64,000 bases of DNA, taken from an uncultured Salinisphaerales bacterium (GTDB lineage Bacteria; Pseudomonadota; Gammaproteobacteria; Nevskiales; CAJXLF01). Of the stretch, positions 51,971 through 60,992 are shown piece by piece; within the stretch, counting starts at the first letter, position 1, and the number at the start of each line of letters is the position of its first letter. Location: NCBI GenBank assembly GCA_913055805.1, contig CAJXLF010000009.1, positions 1 to 64,000 on the forward strand, in the 5' to 3' direction. The notes below the pieces were generated by a model. It was not told where the DNA came from and searched no databases. It saw nothing but the letters and a program-made list of their open reading frames with translations. A program made the position numbers and the translations under genes.

Positions 51971-53518
51971 ATGAACGAACTGCTCTGGCTCAGTCTCGCC
52001 TTTGTTTTCGGCCTGGTCGCCAACCGGCTGAAAATACCCATCTTCGTGGGCTATCTGGTGGCCGGCTTTCTGGTCGCCAGCCTGGGACAGAATGTGACGC
52101 CCATGGTCGACAAGCTCGGACACCTGGGCGTCATCCTGCTGCTGTTCACGGTTGGTCTGCATTTGCGGTTGCGCAGCGTATTCAGTGCGCCAGTACTGGT
52201 AGGCGGCAGCGTGCATCTTCTTTTCAGCGCGCTACTGTTCCTGGTGACCATGCCGTTATTGGGCTGGAGCATGACGCAGTCCGCCTTCCTCGGCCTGGTA
52301 CTGGCCTTTTCCAGCACCGTGCTGGCGGCCAAGGACCTGGAAGTCCGCAACGAAATGGGCGCCTATCACGGCCGCGTGGCCATCGGCATTCTGCTGCTGC
52401 AGGATATTGCCGCCATCGGAGTGCTCATCTACCTGGATCAGAATCACGCTTTCGGCAGTTCATGGCTGCTGATTGCCGCCGCCATACCCGTCGCCCTGCT
52501 CATCCGTCCCCTTCTGGTCAGGCTCGTGGCCAGCGTGCATGACAATGACCTGATGCTGGTGATGAGCATCCTGCTCGCCCTGGGTTCGGCCGCCCTTACG
52601 GAATGGGCGCACCTGGGAGGCGAGGTAGGCGCCTTGTTCGGTGGCGCATTGCTGGCCGATCATCCACGCGCCCACGAAATGCGGCGTCGGCTATGGGATC
52701 TCAAGGAGTTTTTCCTGGTCGCTTTCTTCTTCATGGTAGGCGTGCGCAGTTTTCCGCCCGAAGGCACCTGGACCACCGTGCTGGCTATCAGCGGCATGGT
52801 GCTGCTGGTACTGCCGCTCAAGGCGGGCATGTTCTTTGCCCTGCTGACCATGCTGGGCCTGCGCGCTCGCACCGCCTTCCTCACCGGCGCAGCCCTCACC
52901 AGCTACAGCGAATTCACTTTGCTGGCCGGCATGATGGCGCTCAATGCCGGGTTGATCACGGCCATTCAGTTCAGCGTGCTCACTGTAGTCACCGCCATCT
53001 CGTTCGCCATAAACCTGCCCCTGAACGATCTGGTTAACCGTATCTACTACCGCTATGAAAGCAGTCTGATGCGGCTGCAGCGCAAGACACCCCATCATCC
53101 CGACCAGCAAACCACGCATTTCGGCCGCGCCACGCATCTTATTTTCGGCATGGGCCGCACCGGCCGTGCAGCCTATGACTATCTGGTGGAAAACGGCTAC
53201 CGCCCGCTGGGACTGGACGTGGACCCGGTCAAGATCCAGCGCAACCTGGAAAGCAAACGCCGCGTGGTTTACGGCGACGTACAGGATCCCAGCTTCTGGG
53301 AAACCAGTGAACTGAGCGGCCTGAAAGGCATTGTCGTGGCCGTACCCAGCTTCGACGCCCGCCTGGAGGCCGTTAAACGTATCAGTGGCCAGACGGAACT
53401 CTCCACCTTTGCCCTGAACGACGAAGAAATGATCATTCTCAAGGAGGCGGGCCCGGTCAATGTCAGTCACATCCTGACCGATGCCGGCATTCGCATCGCC
53501 CAGTCACTCACCGACTGA
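51971..53518 (+). CDS. Cation:proton antiporter with TrkA-N domain (KefB/KefC-like)
   Basis: A protein of 515 residues. Twelve or thirteen helices form a CPA2 transporter core (VGYLVAGFLVASLG, LLFTVGLHL, LVLAFSSTVLAAKDLE). A C-terminal RCK/TrkA-N Rossmann domain follows from about residue 385 (HLIFGMGRTGRAAYDYLVENGYRPLGLDVDP). The NAD-binding GMGRTG motif is intact. No KefF partner is nearby. It may exchange K+ or Na+ for protons under nucleotide control. Confidence 0.92.
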   Translation: MNELLWLSLAFVFGLVANRLKIPIFVGYLVAGFLVASLGQNVTPMVDKLGHLGVILLLFTVGLHLRLRSVFSAPVLVGGSVHLLFSALLFLVTMPLLGWSMTQSAFLGLVLAFSSTVLAAKDLEVRNEMGAYHGRVAIGILLLQDIAAIGVLIYLDQNHAFGSSWLLIAAAIPVALLIRPLLVRLVASVHDNDLMLVMSILLALGSAALTEWAHLGGEVGALFGGALLADHPRAHEMRRRLWDLKEFFLVAFFFMVGVRSFPPEGTWTTVLAISGMVLLVLPLKAGMFFALLTMLGLRARTAFLTGAALTSYSEFTLLAGMMALNAGLITAIQFSVLTVVTAISFAINLPLNDLVNRIYYRYESSLMRLQRKTPHHPDQQTTHFGRATHLIFGMGRTGRAAYDYLVENGYRPLGLDVDPVKIQRNLESKRRVVYGDVQDPSFWETSELSGLKGIVVAVPSFDARLEAVKRISGQTELSTFALNDEEMIILKEAGPVNVSHILTDAGIRIAQSLTD

Positions 53519-53635
53519 ATCAGCGCAGAACTGCCACCAAAGCGTTTCAGACCGGGAATCAGTGCGCAAGCTTCGGATAGCAGCCTCGGGTTCCGTTCAT
53601 GAAACTGACGTCATCCCAATCAACGGAGATTCGAG

Positions 53636-54541
53636 ATGGCGACCTTCATACTTTTACATGGCTCCTGGCATGCCGCCTGGAACTGGCACCGGTTAATGCC
53701 TCATCTGCAGGCGGCCGGACACCAGGGCATTGCGATGGACCTGCCCGGTCATGGGCTGGATAACACACCCGCCTCAAAGATTTTCCTGTCGACCTGCGTG
53801 GACGCTGTGCTGGATGTGGTGGATGCTCAGGACGAACCTGTGGTGCTGTTTGCGCATAGCCGCAACGGCATGGTGATCTCGCAGGCGGCGGAGCAGCGAC
53901 CGGACAGGATCAAGGGACTGGTCTACCTGGCTGCCTACCTGGTGCCGAATGGCCGTTCGATGATGGACTATGGTATTCAGGATGATGAATCCCTGGTGGC
54001 ACAGAATGTTGAAACCAGCATCAGTCGGGACGTCCTGCCGCTTCTGGTCAAAAGTCTGCGGCGGGAGTGGGTACAAAGACTGATTGCGCTGCTCCTGCCT
54101 GAACGGCTGCAATCCCACCGCCTGCGGCGTGCTGTATATCAGGAGGCGTTGTACCGGGATTGTGGTGACGAAATCACCGAACTGGCCAATGTGCTGCTGC
54201 AACCGGAGCCCAACTGGCCCGGTTTTACCGAGCTCAAATTAAGCGGTGAATGCTACGGCCGCATCCCCAAGGTCTATATCGAATGCCTGCGGGACCGCGC
54301 CGTATCGCTGAAGCTGCAACGCCAGATGCTGCGCGATACGCCCTGTGATGCCGTGTTCTCGCTCGACAGCAGCCATTCACCCTTCTTCTCCCAACCCGAA
54401 GCGCTGGCCGAGCTGCTGGGACAAAGCAATGCACTTTTTGATGAACATGCTTCACGAAACAGTGCGCAAGAAACGGAGCGTTTGCACTTGCATAACGCCG
54501 CAAGATGGCAACATCCTCTTCTACCGGAGATGTCATCATGA
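53636..54541 (+). CDS. Alpha/beta hydrolase with AHSRNG nucleophile motif
   Basis: A protein of 301 residues with CGGAGA upstream. The HG oxyanion strand (FILLHGSWHAAWNWHRLMPHL), MDLPGHG and the nucleophile elbow FAHSRNG (Ser near residue 77) mark an EstC/hydroxynitrile-lyase-like hydrolase. The elbow starts with Ala and ends Asn-Gly rather than the usual G-x-S-x-G, but the Ser position is kept. The C-terminus has a His candidate in LDSSHSPFFSQPEALAELL. The last residues run into the ada start (ATGA overlap). Confidence 0.85.
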   Translation: MATFILLHGSWHAAWNWHRLMPHLQAAGHQGIAMDLPGHGLDNTPASKIFLSTCVDAVLDVVDAQDEPVVLFAHSRNGMVISQAAEQRPDRIKGLVYLAAYLVPNGRSMMDYGIQDDESLVAQNVETSISRDVLPLLVKSLRREWVQRLIALLLPERLQSHRLRRAVYQEALYRDCGDEITELANVLLQPEPNWPGFTELKLSGECYGRIPKVYIECLRDRAVSLKLQRQMLRDTPCDAVFSLDSSHSPFFSQPEALAELLGQSNALFDEHASRNSAQETERLHLHNAARWQHPLLPEMSS

Positions 54542-55614
54542 TGAACGAAACCGAATGCTGGAAAGCAGTGCAAGCCCGCGACGCCTCCAGGGACGGTGAG
54601 TTCTTTTACGGCGTGCTGACCACCGGCGTTTACTGCCGCCCCTCCTGCCCGACCCCGCGTCAGGCCTTGCGTGAGAATGTACGTTTCTATGCGTCGCCTA
54701 CGGACGCCGAAGCCGATGGCCTGCGCCCCTGCAAACGCTGCTGTCCGCTGGAAACCCAAGGCGGCGTTTTGCAACAGAAGATCGAAAAACTCTGCCGCTT
54801 CATCGAGACGCATGCCGACGAAAAGCTGACCCTGGAAACGCTTGGCCGGCAGATTCACATGAGTCCGCATCACCTGCAACGGCAGTTCAAGACCCGGGTA
54901 GGCGTGTCTCCCAGACAATATCAGGAAGCCTGCCGCCTGCGATCGTTGCGTAGCGACCTGCGGGATTCAGGCTCAGTAACCCGAGCAATCTACGACGCAG
55001 GTTTCGGATCGACCAGCCGGGTGTATGAAAAAGTAGCCACGCATCTCGGCATGACGCCCAGACAATACCGCGCCGGGGGGCTGGACGTTGCCATATCGCA
55101 TGCCACGTCAGAAACACCCTTCGGCCTGCTGATGCTGGGCGCCACCGACCGCGGCCTGTGTTTTGTGCAGTTCGGGAACAGTGAAAATAACCTGTTGGAT
55201 CAGTTGCGGCAGGAATACCCGCAGGCCTCGCTGACACCAATGCAGGGCGAGATGAAGCCTGTCTTCAGACAATGGATGCAGACGCTGACCGCCTATCTCA
55301 AAGGCAAGCACCCTTCTCCCGATCTACCGCTTGATGTGCATGGCACGGCTTTCCAGATCAAGGTCTGGCGCTATCTGCAGAAAATTCCTTACGGGGAAGT
55401 GCAGTCCTACAGTGAAGTAGCCAAAGGCATTGGCCAACCCAAAGCCGTGCGTGCCGTGGCCAGCGCCTGTGCAAGCAACCGCGTGGCCCTGCTGATTCCC
55501 TGCCACCGCGTCATTCGCGGCGACGGATCACTCGGCGGCTACCGCTGGGGCCTGGAACGCAAACGGGCGTTGATCGACCGCGAACGTGAAAGCAGGGCGG
55601 CGAACCACTCATGA
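54538..55614 (+). CDS. ada: Ada: DNA alkylation-response regulator and O6-methylguanine-DNA methyltransferase
   Basis: From the ATG at 54538 (ATGA overlap with the hydrolase gene) the protein has 358 residues in the full Ada layout. There is an N-terminal zinc domain with Cys33, Cys37, Cys65 and Cys68; Cys33 aligns with the phosphotriester-accepting Cys38 of E. coli. An AraC-type HTH follows (about 78-180), then an MGMT domain with the acceptor Cys322 in PCHRVI. It repairs methyl phosphotriesters and O6-methylguanine and activates its own operon when methylated. Coupled to a 2OG oxygenase gene. Confidence 0.95.
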   Translation: MMNETECWKAVQARDASRDGEFFYGVLTTGVYCRPSCPTPRQALRENVRFYASPTDAEADGLRPCKRCCPLETQGGVLQQKIEKLCRFIETHADEKLTLETLGRQIHMSPHHLQRQFKTRVGVSPRQYQEACRLRSLRSDLRDSGSVTRAIYDAGFGSTSRVYEKVATHLGMTPRQYRAGGLDVAISHATSETPFGLLMLGATDRGLCFVQFGNSENNLLDQLRQEYPQASLTPMQGEMKPVFRQWMQTLTAYLKGKHPSPDLPLDVHGTAFQIKVWRYLQKIPYGEVQSYSEVAKGIGQPKAVRAVASACASNRVALLIPCHRVIRGDGSLGGYRWGLERKRALIDRERESRAANHS

Positions 55615-56306
55615 AGCTGCCTGATTACAACTGGGCGCATGTCCGGCAGCAGATCGACACCCATGGTTTCGGTCTGCTGCCCGGTCTGCTGGATCCGCAC
55701 AGCTGCCTGTCGCTGAGACAGATGTATGAGGATACCGCCTTGTTCCGTTCCCGCATCCAGATGGAGCGTTACCACTTTGGCCGCGGCGAGTATCAATATT
55801 TCGACTACCCGCTACCGCCGCTTGTGCAGACCTTGCGTGAGCAGCTTTATCCGCAGCTGGCGCCAATCGCCAATCTATGGGCGGAACAATTGAATATGCC
55901 CGGGCGATTCCCCGCGGATCTAGCCTCCTTCCATGAGGCCTGCCGCGCCGCCGGCCAGACGCGCCCTACCCCGCTACTGTTGCGTTACCGGAGCGGCGAC
56001 TACAACTGCCTGCACCAGGATATCTATGGTGAGCTGCATTTCCCGTTACAGTTGATCGTCGCACTCAGTCAGCCGGATGCGGATTTCAGCGGCGGTGAAC
56101 TGGTATTGATTGAACAACGACCAAGACAGCAGTCGCGCCCCAGGGTAATAGCTCTGCAGCAAGGCGATGCGGCCGTGATTACCGTGCGTGAACGCCCTGA
56201 AAAAGGACTGCGTGGATATCGGCGGCTGCAACTGCGGCATGGTGTTTCGGCGGTTCACGGCGGCGAGCGTTTTACGCTGGGCATTATCTTCCACGACGCC
56301 AGATAA
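55611..56306 (+). CDS. 2OG-Fe(II) oxygenase coupled to ada
   Basis: A protein of 231 residues starting in an ATGA overlap with ada. The iron ligands are His135 and Asp137 (LHQDIYG) and His210 (HGVSAVHGGER), with Arg220 positioned 10 residues on to bind 2-oxoglutarate. The fold is the double-stranded beta-helix, but core motifs are not those of AlkB, and the length is slightly greater. The family is repeatedly found next to ada in proteobacteria; it may reverse a base or protein alkylation, though this is inferred. Confidence 0.88.
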   Translation: MKLPDYNWAHVRQQIDTHGFGLLPGLLDPHSCLSLRQMYEDTALFRSRIQMERYHFGRGEYQYFDYPLPPLVQTLREQLYPQLAPIANLWAEQLNMPGRFPADLASFHEACRAAGQTRPTPLLLRYRSGDYNCLHQDIYGELHFPLQLIVALSQPDADFSGGELVLIEQRPRQQSRPRVIALQQGDAAVITVRERPEKGLRGYRRLQLRHGVSAVHGGERFTLGIIFHDAR

Positions 56307-56378
56307 TCCGCTCCCTGACTGAACCAAACAGTGTTTACGGCTAGAATACGCAGCCGTTTTCCCCGGCCCCGTATCCAC

Positions 56379-57521
56379 ATGCTTCAGTACGCACGTCATT
56401 CCGCCCGCCGTGGTGCGAAAATCAGCCGTAAAACCCTGATGACTGCAGGCAATGCCCGCGACCGTTTTTTCCGCACCGAACATCTGGTGCAGGCGGGAAA
56501 AACACCTTATGAAGTGATCCACGAAAACGACATCGTCAAGCTGCGCTACTACCCGCCCCTGCGTGTCAGCCATATCGACGTGGCGGGTGAACGGGTCTCC
56601 GTCAATCACGACGAGCTGGCCACGCCACTGGTGCTGGTGTCACCGCTGGCAGTGAACATGTACATCTACGACCTGTTTCCCCAGCGCAGCCTGGTGAAAT
56701 ACCTGCGCGCTCGTGGCTTCGAGCTATACCTGATCGACTGGGGCCGGCCGGACTGGCGTCAGAATCACTTTCATCTATCGGACTATATTGATCGTCTGCT
56801 ACCGGAAATGCTGGATGCCGTACGCAAACACAGCGGCAAGCAGCAGCTGTCACTGCACGGCTGGAGTCTCGGCGGATTATTCAGCTACTGCCATGCCGCC
56901 CAGGATCCCGACATCGTCAATCTGGCCCTGATCGGCGCGCCCTGTGACTACCACGCCAATGGCGAACTCGGGAAGCAGTACCAGCGCATTGCCCGGCAGC
57001 TGCGCTGGGTGGAAAAACGCACCGGCTGGCGGGTACATAACACCCGGCGGCGCTGGTGGCGATCACCCGGCTGGGCCAACAGCCTGGCCTTCAAGCTCAC
57101 CAATCCGGCCGGCACCATGAAGGGGTATCTGGAACTGGTCGCGCGCCTGCATGACCGCGAATTTGTCACCAGCCATGCCACCAACAGCGCCTTTCTGGAA
57201 GACATGGTGGCCTACCCCGGCGGTGTCATTCAGGACATCATCCAGTTCCTCTGGGCCGACAATGTGCTGGCCAGGGGGCAGCTGCCGATTCGCGACAGCA
57301 GCAGTTCCCTGAATGACATCAAGGCGCCCATTCTGAGCGTGGTTGGCAAGACCGATGTCATCGTCAACAAGGACTGCGCCGGCCGCCTGCAGGAAGTTGC
57401 AGGCAGCGAGGATCAGACCGTCCTCGAAGTCCCCGGCGGACATATGGGGATTCTGGGCGGCAGTGTCGGTCCGCGGCATATCTGGCCGCAGGTTGCGGAC
57501 TGGCTGGCGGCGCGCAGCTGA
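56379..57521 (+). CDS. PHA-synthase-like alpha/beta hydrolase with serine nucleophile
   Basis: From the ATG at 56379 the protein has 380 residues. PhaC-family segments are seen: TPLVLVSPLAVNMYIYDLFPQRSLVKYL, YLIDWGRPDW, and LHGWSLGGLFSY. Where PHA synthases have Cys (GxCxGG), this protein has Ser in GWSLGG. The histidine is in VPGGHMGILGG and the Asp in GKTDVIV. It lacks the class I N-terminal domain and resembles class III PhaC length. It is therefore more likely an esterase/lipase related to PhaC than a polymerase. No phaE or phasin is nearby. Confidence 0.85.
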   Translation: MLQYARHSARRGAKISRKTLMTAGNARDRFFRTEHLVQAGKTPYEVIHENDIVKLRYYPPLRVSHIDVAGERVSVNHDELATPLVLVSPLAVNMYIYDLFPQRSLVKYLRARGFELYLIDWGRPDWRQNHFHLSDYIDRLLPEMLDAVRKHSGKQQLSLHGWSLGGLFSYCHAAQDPDIVNLALIGAPCDYHANGELGKQYQRIARQLRWVEKRTGWRVHNTRRRWWRSPGWANSLAFKLTNPAGTMKGYLELVARLHDREFVTSHATNSAFLEDMVAYPGGVIQDIIQFLWADNVLARGQLPIRDSSSSLNDIKAPILSVVGKTDVIVNKDCAGRLQEVAGSEDQTVLEVPGGHMGILGGSVGPRHIWPQVADWLAARS

Positions 57522-57630
57522 TCTCTCACTTGCTGCCAGGCTTGAGCGGTAAGCCGGCTAACCGGCCAGCTTGTCTGTAACCCCGACACCTGCTTCCATA
57601 CGCGCCGGGACAACACTCGGACACACCGCA

Positions 57631-58164
57631 ATGACTACAGCCCAGGACATGATCAAGGCAGGCAAGGCTGACCCTGAAGAGGCGCTGGCCGTCTTTGATG
57701 CACTGCAGCCCGCGGATACGGATTTCATGCTGGGCCGCTGGAAAGGCGCCGAACTGCACACCGGCAACGCGATGGACGGCCTGCTGGCAGCGACCGGCTG
57801 GTACGGCAAGGAATTCGTCGATGCCGATCGGGTCCATCCGCTGGTTTTCAGCGGCCGGACCGGTCAATTGCTCAGGCTCGAACCGCGCAAACTTTTCGCG
57901 GGCATGGCGCTGGCCAATGTCGCCGCCAGATTACCTGTGATCACCAGGGTTTTCAGATTAATGCTGCCCCTGCTGAAAACCCGCCGCTCGCGTGCACGAC
58001 TGCGCATGACCGAATACCGGGGCAAGGTCAGCGCCACCATGATCTACGACAACCTGCCGATTAACGACGTGTTCCGCAAGGTTGATGACAACACCGTGCT
58101 CGGCGTGATGGACCTGAAGGGTTTGAAGCAACCCTATTTCTTTATCCTGCACCGCGATACATAA
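57631..58164 (+). CDS. GXWXG/DUF4334 domain protein
   Basis: From the ATG at 57631 the protein has 177 residues. The GxWxG motif (MLGRWKGAELHTGNAMDGLLAATGWYGKEF) is followed by a DUF4334 C-terminal half with RMTEYRGKVSATMIYDNLPINDVFRKVDDNTVLGVMDLKG. Such proteins are thought to bind hydrophobic ligands or act with fatty-acid or polyester metabolism. It follows the PhaC-like gene on the same strand after about 110 bases and shares the following bidirectional terminator with the cytochrome gene. Confidence 0.85.
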   Translation: MTTAQDMIKAGKADPEEALAVFDALQPADTDFMLGRWKGAELHTGNAMDGLLAATGWYGKEFVDADRVHPLVFSGRTGQLLRLEPRKLFAGMALANVAARLPVITRVFRLMLPLLKTRRSRARLRMTEYRGKVSATMIYDNLPINDVFRKVDDNTVLGVMDLKGLKQPYFFILHRDT

Positions 58165-58192
58165 AAAAGGCGCCACTCCGGAGAGTGGCGCC
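58163..58192. terminator. Bidirectional terminator between the DUF4334 and RoxA-like genes
   Basis: GGCGCCACTC (58169-58178) and GAGTGGCGCC (58183-58192) form a perfect 10-bp stem with a 4-base loop. On the minus strand it is followed by six T, a good terminator for the gene ending at 58213; on the plus strand only ATTT follows. Confidence 0.85.
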
Positions 58193-58212
58193 ATTTCCCG
58201 GCAGGGATGTAA

Positions 58213-60825
58213 TCAAAGCGTTTTCAGGTACTCGATCAGGGCGTAGCGCTCTTCATCGGTAAGCACCTTGGTGAATTCATGACCTTCATTGCCCTTGCTA
58301 TACGCATGGGTGTTGTATATCGACCTATTTCGAACCTCGCCTTCACCGGGACTTACTACATATGGGGGAGCCATATAATCGGAGCCAATATTCACGGGCG
58401 ATAGAAATAGATCAAAGAAGGTGGGTAAGTTTTCGTTCCAGAAACAACTCATGGATGTGGCGTCTACTCTGGATTCACAACTTAAGCGTTCATAGTTCCA
58501 CCCGAGCTTCTGATAATCGTAAGCCCGCTGCATATCGGTATCGAACCCACGATCCCCGAGGATGGGGGATGCCTCCTGTTCCGGAACCTGTTGCCGCAAC
58601 CAGACATCTGGCCGGTCTGAAGGCTTCAGAACATCCCATATCGTGGGCACGCTGGCATTGTGGAAATAGGGGGCAGTGGCCCAAACACCGTGCAGGGGCT
58701 GAGCGGTATACCCTCCCAAAGTACCTACACGACATGTCCCTTCAACACTTTCCTCAAAAGCAGATTTCTCTTCAGGAAACACGTAATCCTCTTTAGCATC
58801 CGGGTACGCGAACCAGGAATTATTAAAGGCGTCGCCTGCTACGGAACCAATGTTTGATTGAGCCGGATCAGTGCCGATGATTTCCAACGGAACTGTATAT
58901 CCACTCATACCAGCCAAACGTGAGTCAGCCAAATAACCTTCTGTATGGATATAACGCGGTGAATAGGCGCCATGACAACCAGCGCATGAGCCATTTCCAC
59001 CCGGTGGGCGAGGAATGTCGGCATTGCCTTCTTCCGCCCAAAGGTCTTTTGAATGGAAAAGAACGGCACCTTGCTCGGCTAACCCGTGATTTATGCAATT
59101 GGGATTATCCGCAGTCTCCGGGCTCCCGTCTTCACTGGAACAATATCCGGGTGGGTAAGGCGGCGCCTCGATTGCATTAAGCCACAAATCCAGGTCCTGG
59201 AAATCCCCCTCACGAGCCTTGCTCCAGTGGCCGTCATACGGATTAGTCGAAGCGGGAAAGAAATTGCCACGCGAACTGCCAGAACTCCCGAATCCAATCC
59301 AGAGATAACGCGATTTATTGTGAGTCCACCACCATGTCGGCATATCCTGATCCCCGCCCGTGGCCGGGATGGTTGGAGTGATTTTACCCAGGTACTCGGG
59401 CCGCAGAAGATCATTTCGCCAATCAAGCGAATCCAGTTCCCGACCAAGAAGAACACTCACAATCTCCTGGTCAGCTGCATTACTACCTCGGGTTCGATTC
59501 GCCATATACGCCGGATTATTCAGCACCAGATTCAGTGAATCTTCACCGAATCGTCCATTCGCACGATCAATATCGTAGTAGGCCAACCCCAGGTCCACGT
59601 TGCTGCCATTAACACTGACGAACGTGCCATCCTGACTGCCGCCGTATAGTTCGGGGTGGCCGTCTCTATACGCACTGTTACCGAGTACTTCGCCCGTGCC
59701 TATCTGACCAATGTGGCAGGCAAAACAGGTCAGTCCTATTTTTCCTGTCCAGTTACCTTCATCATCTTTCCCCTGCACGGCAGCGATTGGCAATTGCAAA
59801 CTCCCACCATTTGTTGCATTCGGGTCTTCACCTGGCATGGGAAATGGATTGTCGTAAGGATGCGCCGGCCATCCATAACGCTCACGTGCCATTTTTTGCA
59901 GATTAGCGTTAACGTTTTCCAGGTCATCGCTCAGATCAATCCCCAGGTAAGTCATCAACCCGTAGAACCCATTACGACTGAGCACATCACCCGTAATAGA
60001 GTTGTGCAGGATGTAAACACGGCCCGCTTCAACTGCATTTCGCCACTCACCACAAGTCTGGGGCCGGGGTTTGGCGGAATACACAGCTTCCTTGCCCTGA
60101 GAAACCAGAAGTTCATTCTGCTGCCTCTGGTTCTCGAACAGTATTTCTGTTTCGCAAATCTCAAACGGATCGTTATACCAGACGGCATAGTCTGGATTAT
60201 TCAGGTTTTCGCCAGCGATCAGTTCGCGCGGATCCATGGGCAGGGGCTCGTCATCCGGCTTGCCCTCGCAATGCACGGCGGCATAGTTGCGGCCACCGTT
60301 GGCCTCCAGATCACCAAGCAGGGGGAACAGTTCATCGACGGCGCCGCTGCCGATGAGGTCGGCGCAGTTATCCGGGTTGTCCCAGCACTGCATGATGGTC
60401 TTGAGCGCCGTGTAGGGTGCACTGCCTTCGGGCCAGGGCTTGCCGCCGGAATGCGGCTCGGCCGGGTCGGTGGGCTCGATCAGTAGCAGGTTGCTTTCCA
60501 CGCCTTTGCCCAACGCCTCCCAGGCTGCGCGGGTATTGGCGTAGTCTTCCGTGGCATTTGCAGAGAGCATGAAGCGCTCAGCGTCGGGATCACTGCCGGC
60601 GATACCGGTTGGCGTATGGCAACTGCGGCAGAAATCCATATGCGGTGTAACTTCGGACGCAAAGAACTCTTCCGAGGTCGCGAACTCCGTATTGTCCTGC
60701 TCATCCGCGGGGTCGTTCGTCTGATCATTACTTCCCTGAGCTGATCCGTCACCCGATCCGCCGCAGCCGGCGAGGGTCAACAGCAGTATCGGCCAAAGAA
60801 TTCTCGACATTTCCCATCGTCGCAT
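58213..60825 (-). CDS. RoxA-like multiheme c-type cytochrome lipoprotein
   Basis: The ATG at 60823-60825 has GGAG 6 bases upstream; 870 residues. A lipobox (LTLAGC, Cys 21) and acidic linker are followed by an N-terminal CRSCH (66-70), then CFACH (367-371) and CAGCH (614-618). The segments GNGSCAGCHGAYSPRY, GVWATAPYFHNASVPTIWDVLKPSDRP and LFHSKDLWAE match my recollection of the rubber oxygenase RoxA family, periplasmic diheme dioxygenases related to MauG. Compared with RoxA (about 670 residues) it has an extra N-terminal heme segment of some 200 residues and a lipid anchor. It may oxidatively cleave polyisoprenoids or another large substrate. A second copy begins at 63701. Confidence 0.8.
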   Translation of the reverse strand: MRRWEMSRILWPILLLTLAGCGGSGDGSAQGSNDQTNDPADEQDNTEFATSEEFFASEVTPHMDFCRSCHTPTGIAGSDPDAERFMLSANATEDYANTRAAWEALGKGVESNLLLIEPTDPAEPHSGGKPWPEGSAPYTALKTIMQCWDNPDNCADLIGSGAVDELFPLLGDLEANGGRNYAAVHCEGKPDDEPLPMDPRELIAGENLNNPDYAVWYNDPFEICETEILFENQRQQNELLVSQGKEAVYSAKPRPQTCGEWRNAVEAGRVYILHNSITGDVLSRNGFYGLMTYLGIDLSDDLENVNANLQKMARERYGWPAHPYDNPFPMPGEDPNATNGGSLQLPIAAVQGKDDEGNWTGKIGLTCFACHIGQIGTGEVLGNSAYRDGHPELYGGSQDGTFVSVNGSNVDLGLAYYDIDRANGRFGEDSLNLVLNNPAYMANRTRGSNAADQEIVSVLLGRELDSLDWRNDLLRPEYLGKITPTIPATGGDQDMPTWWWTHNKSRYLWIGFGSSGSSRGNFFPASTNPYDGHWSKAREGDFQDLDLWLNAIEAPPYPPGYCSSEDGSPETADNPNCINHGLAEQGAVLFHSKDLWAEEGNADIPRPPGGNGSCAGCHGAYSPRYIHTEGYLADSRLAGMSGYTVPLEIIGTDPAQSNIGSVAGDAFNNSWFAYPDAKEDYVFPEEKSAFEESVEGTCRVGTLGGYTAQPLHGVWATAPYFHNASVPTIWDVLKPSDRPDVWLRQQVPEQEASPILGDRGFDTDMQRAYDYQKLGWNYERLSCESRVDATSMSCFWNENLPTFFDLFLSPVNIGSDYMAPPYVVSPGEGEVRNRSIYNTHAYSKGNEGHEFTKVLTDEERYALIEYLKTL

Positions 60826-60992
60826 TGTCATCTCCGAAACGGTTGCGCGCAGGCGCAGCAATACTTATTAGCTGCGCATCATCCCCGCTTGGCACTTGCG
60901 TCTCCATGGGAGTATGGGACAAACTGATTATCATTATAGGCCAGCCTCAAATACTTTATTTTTATATAAAAATCAGCTAGATATTAAACACC

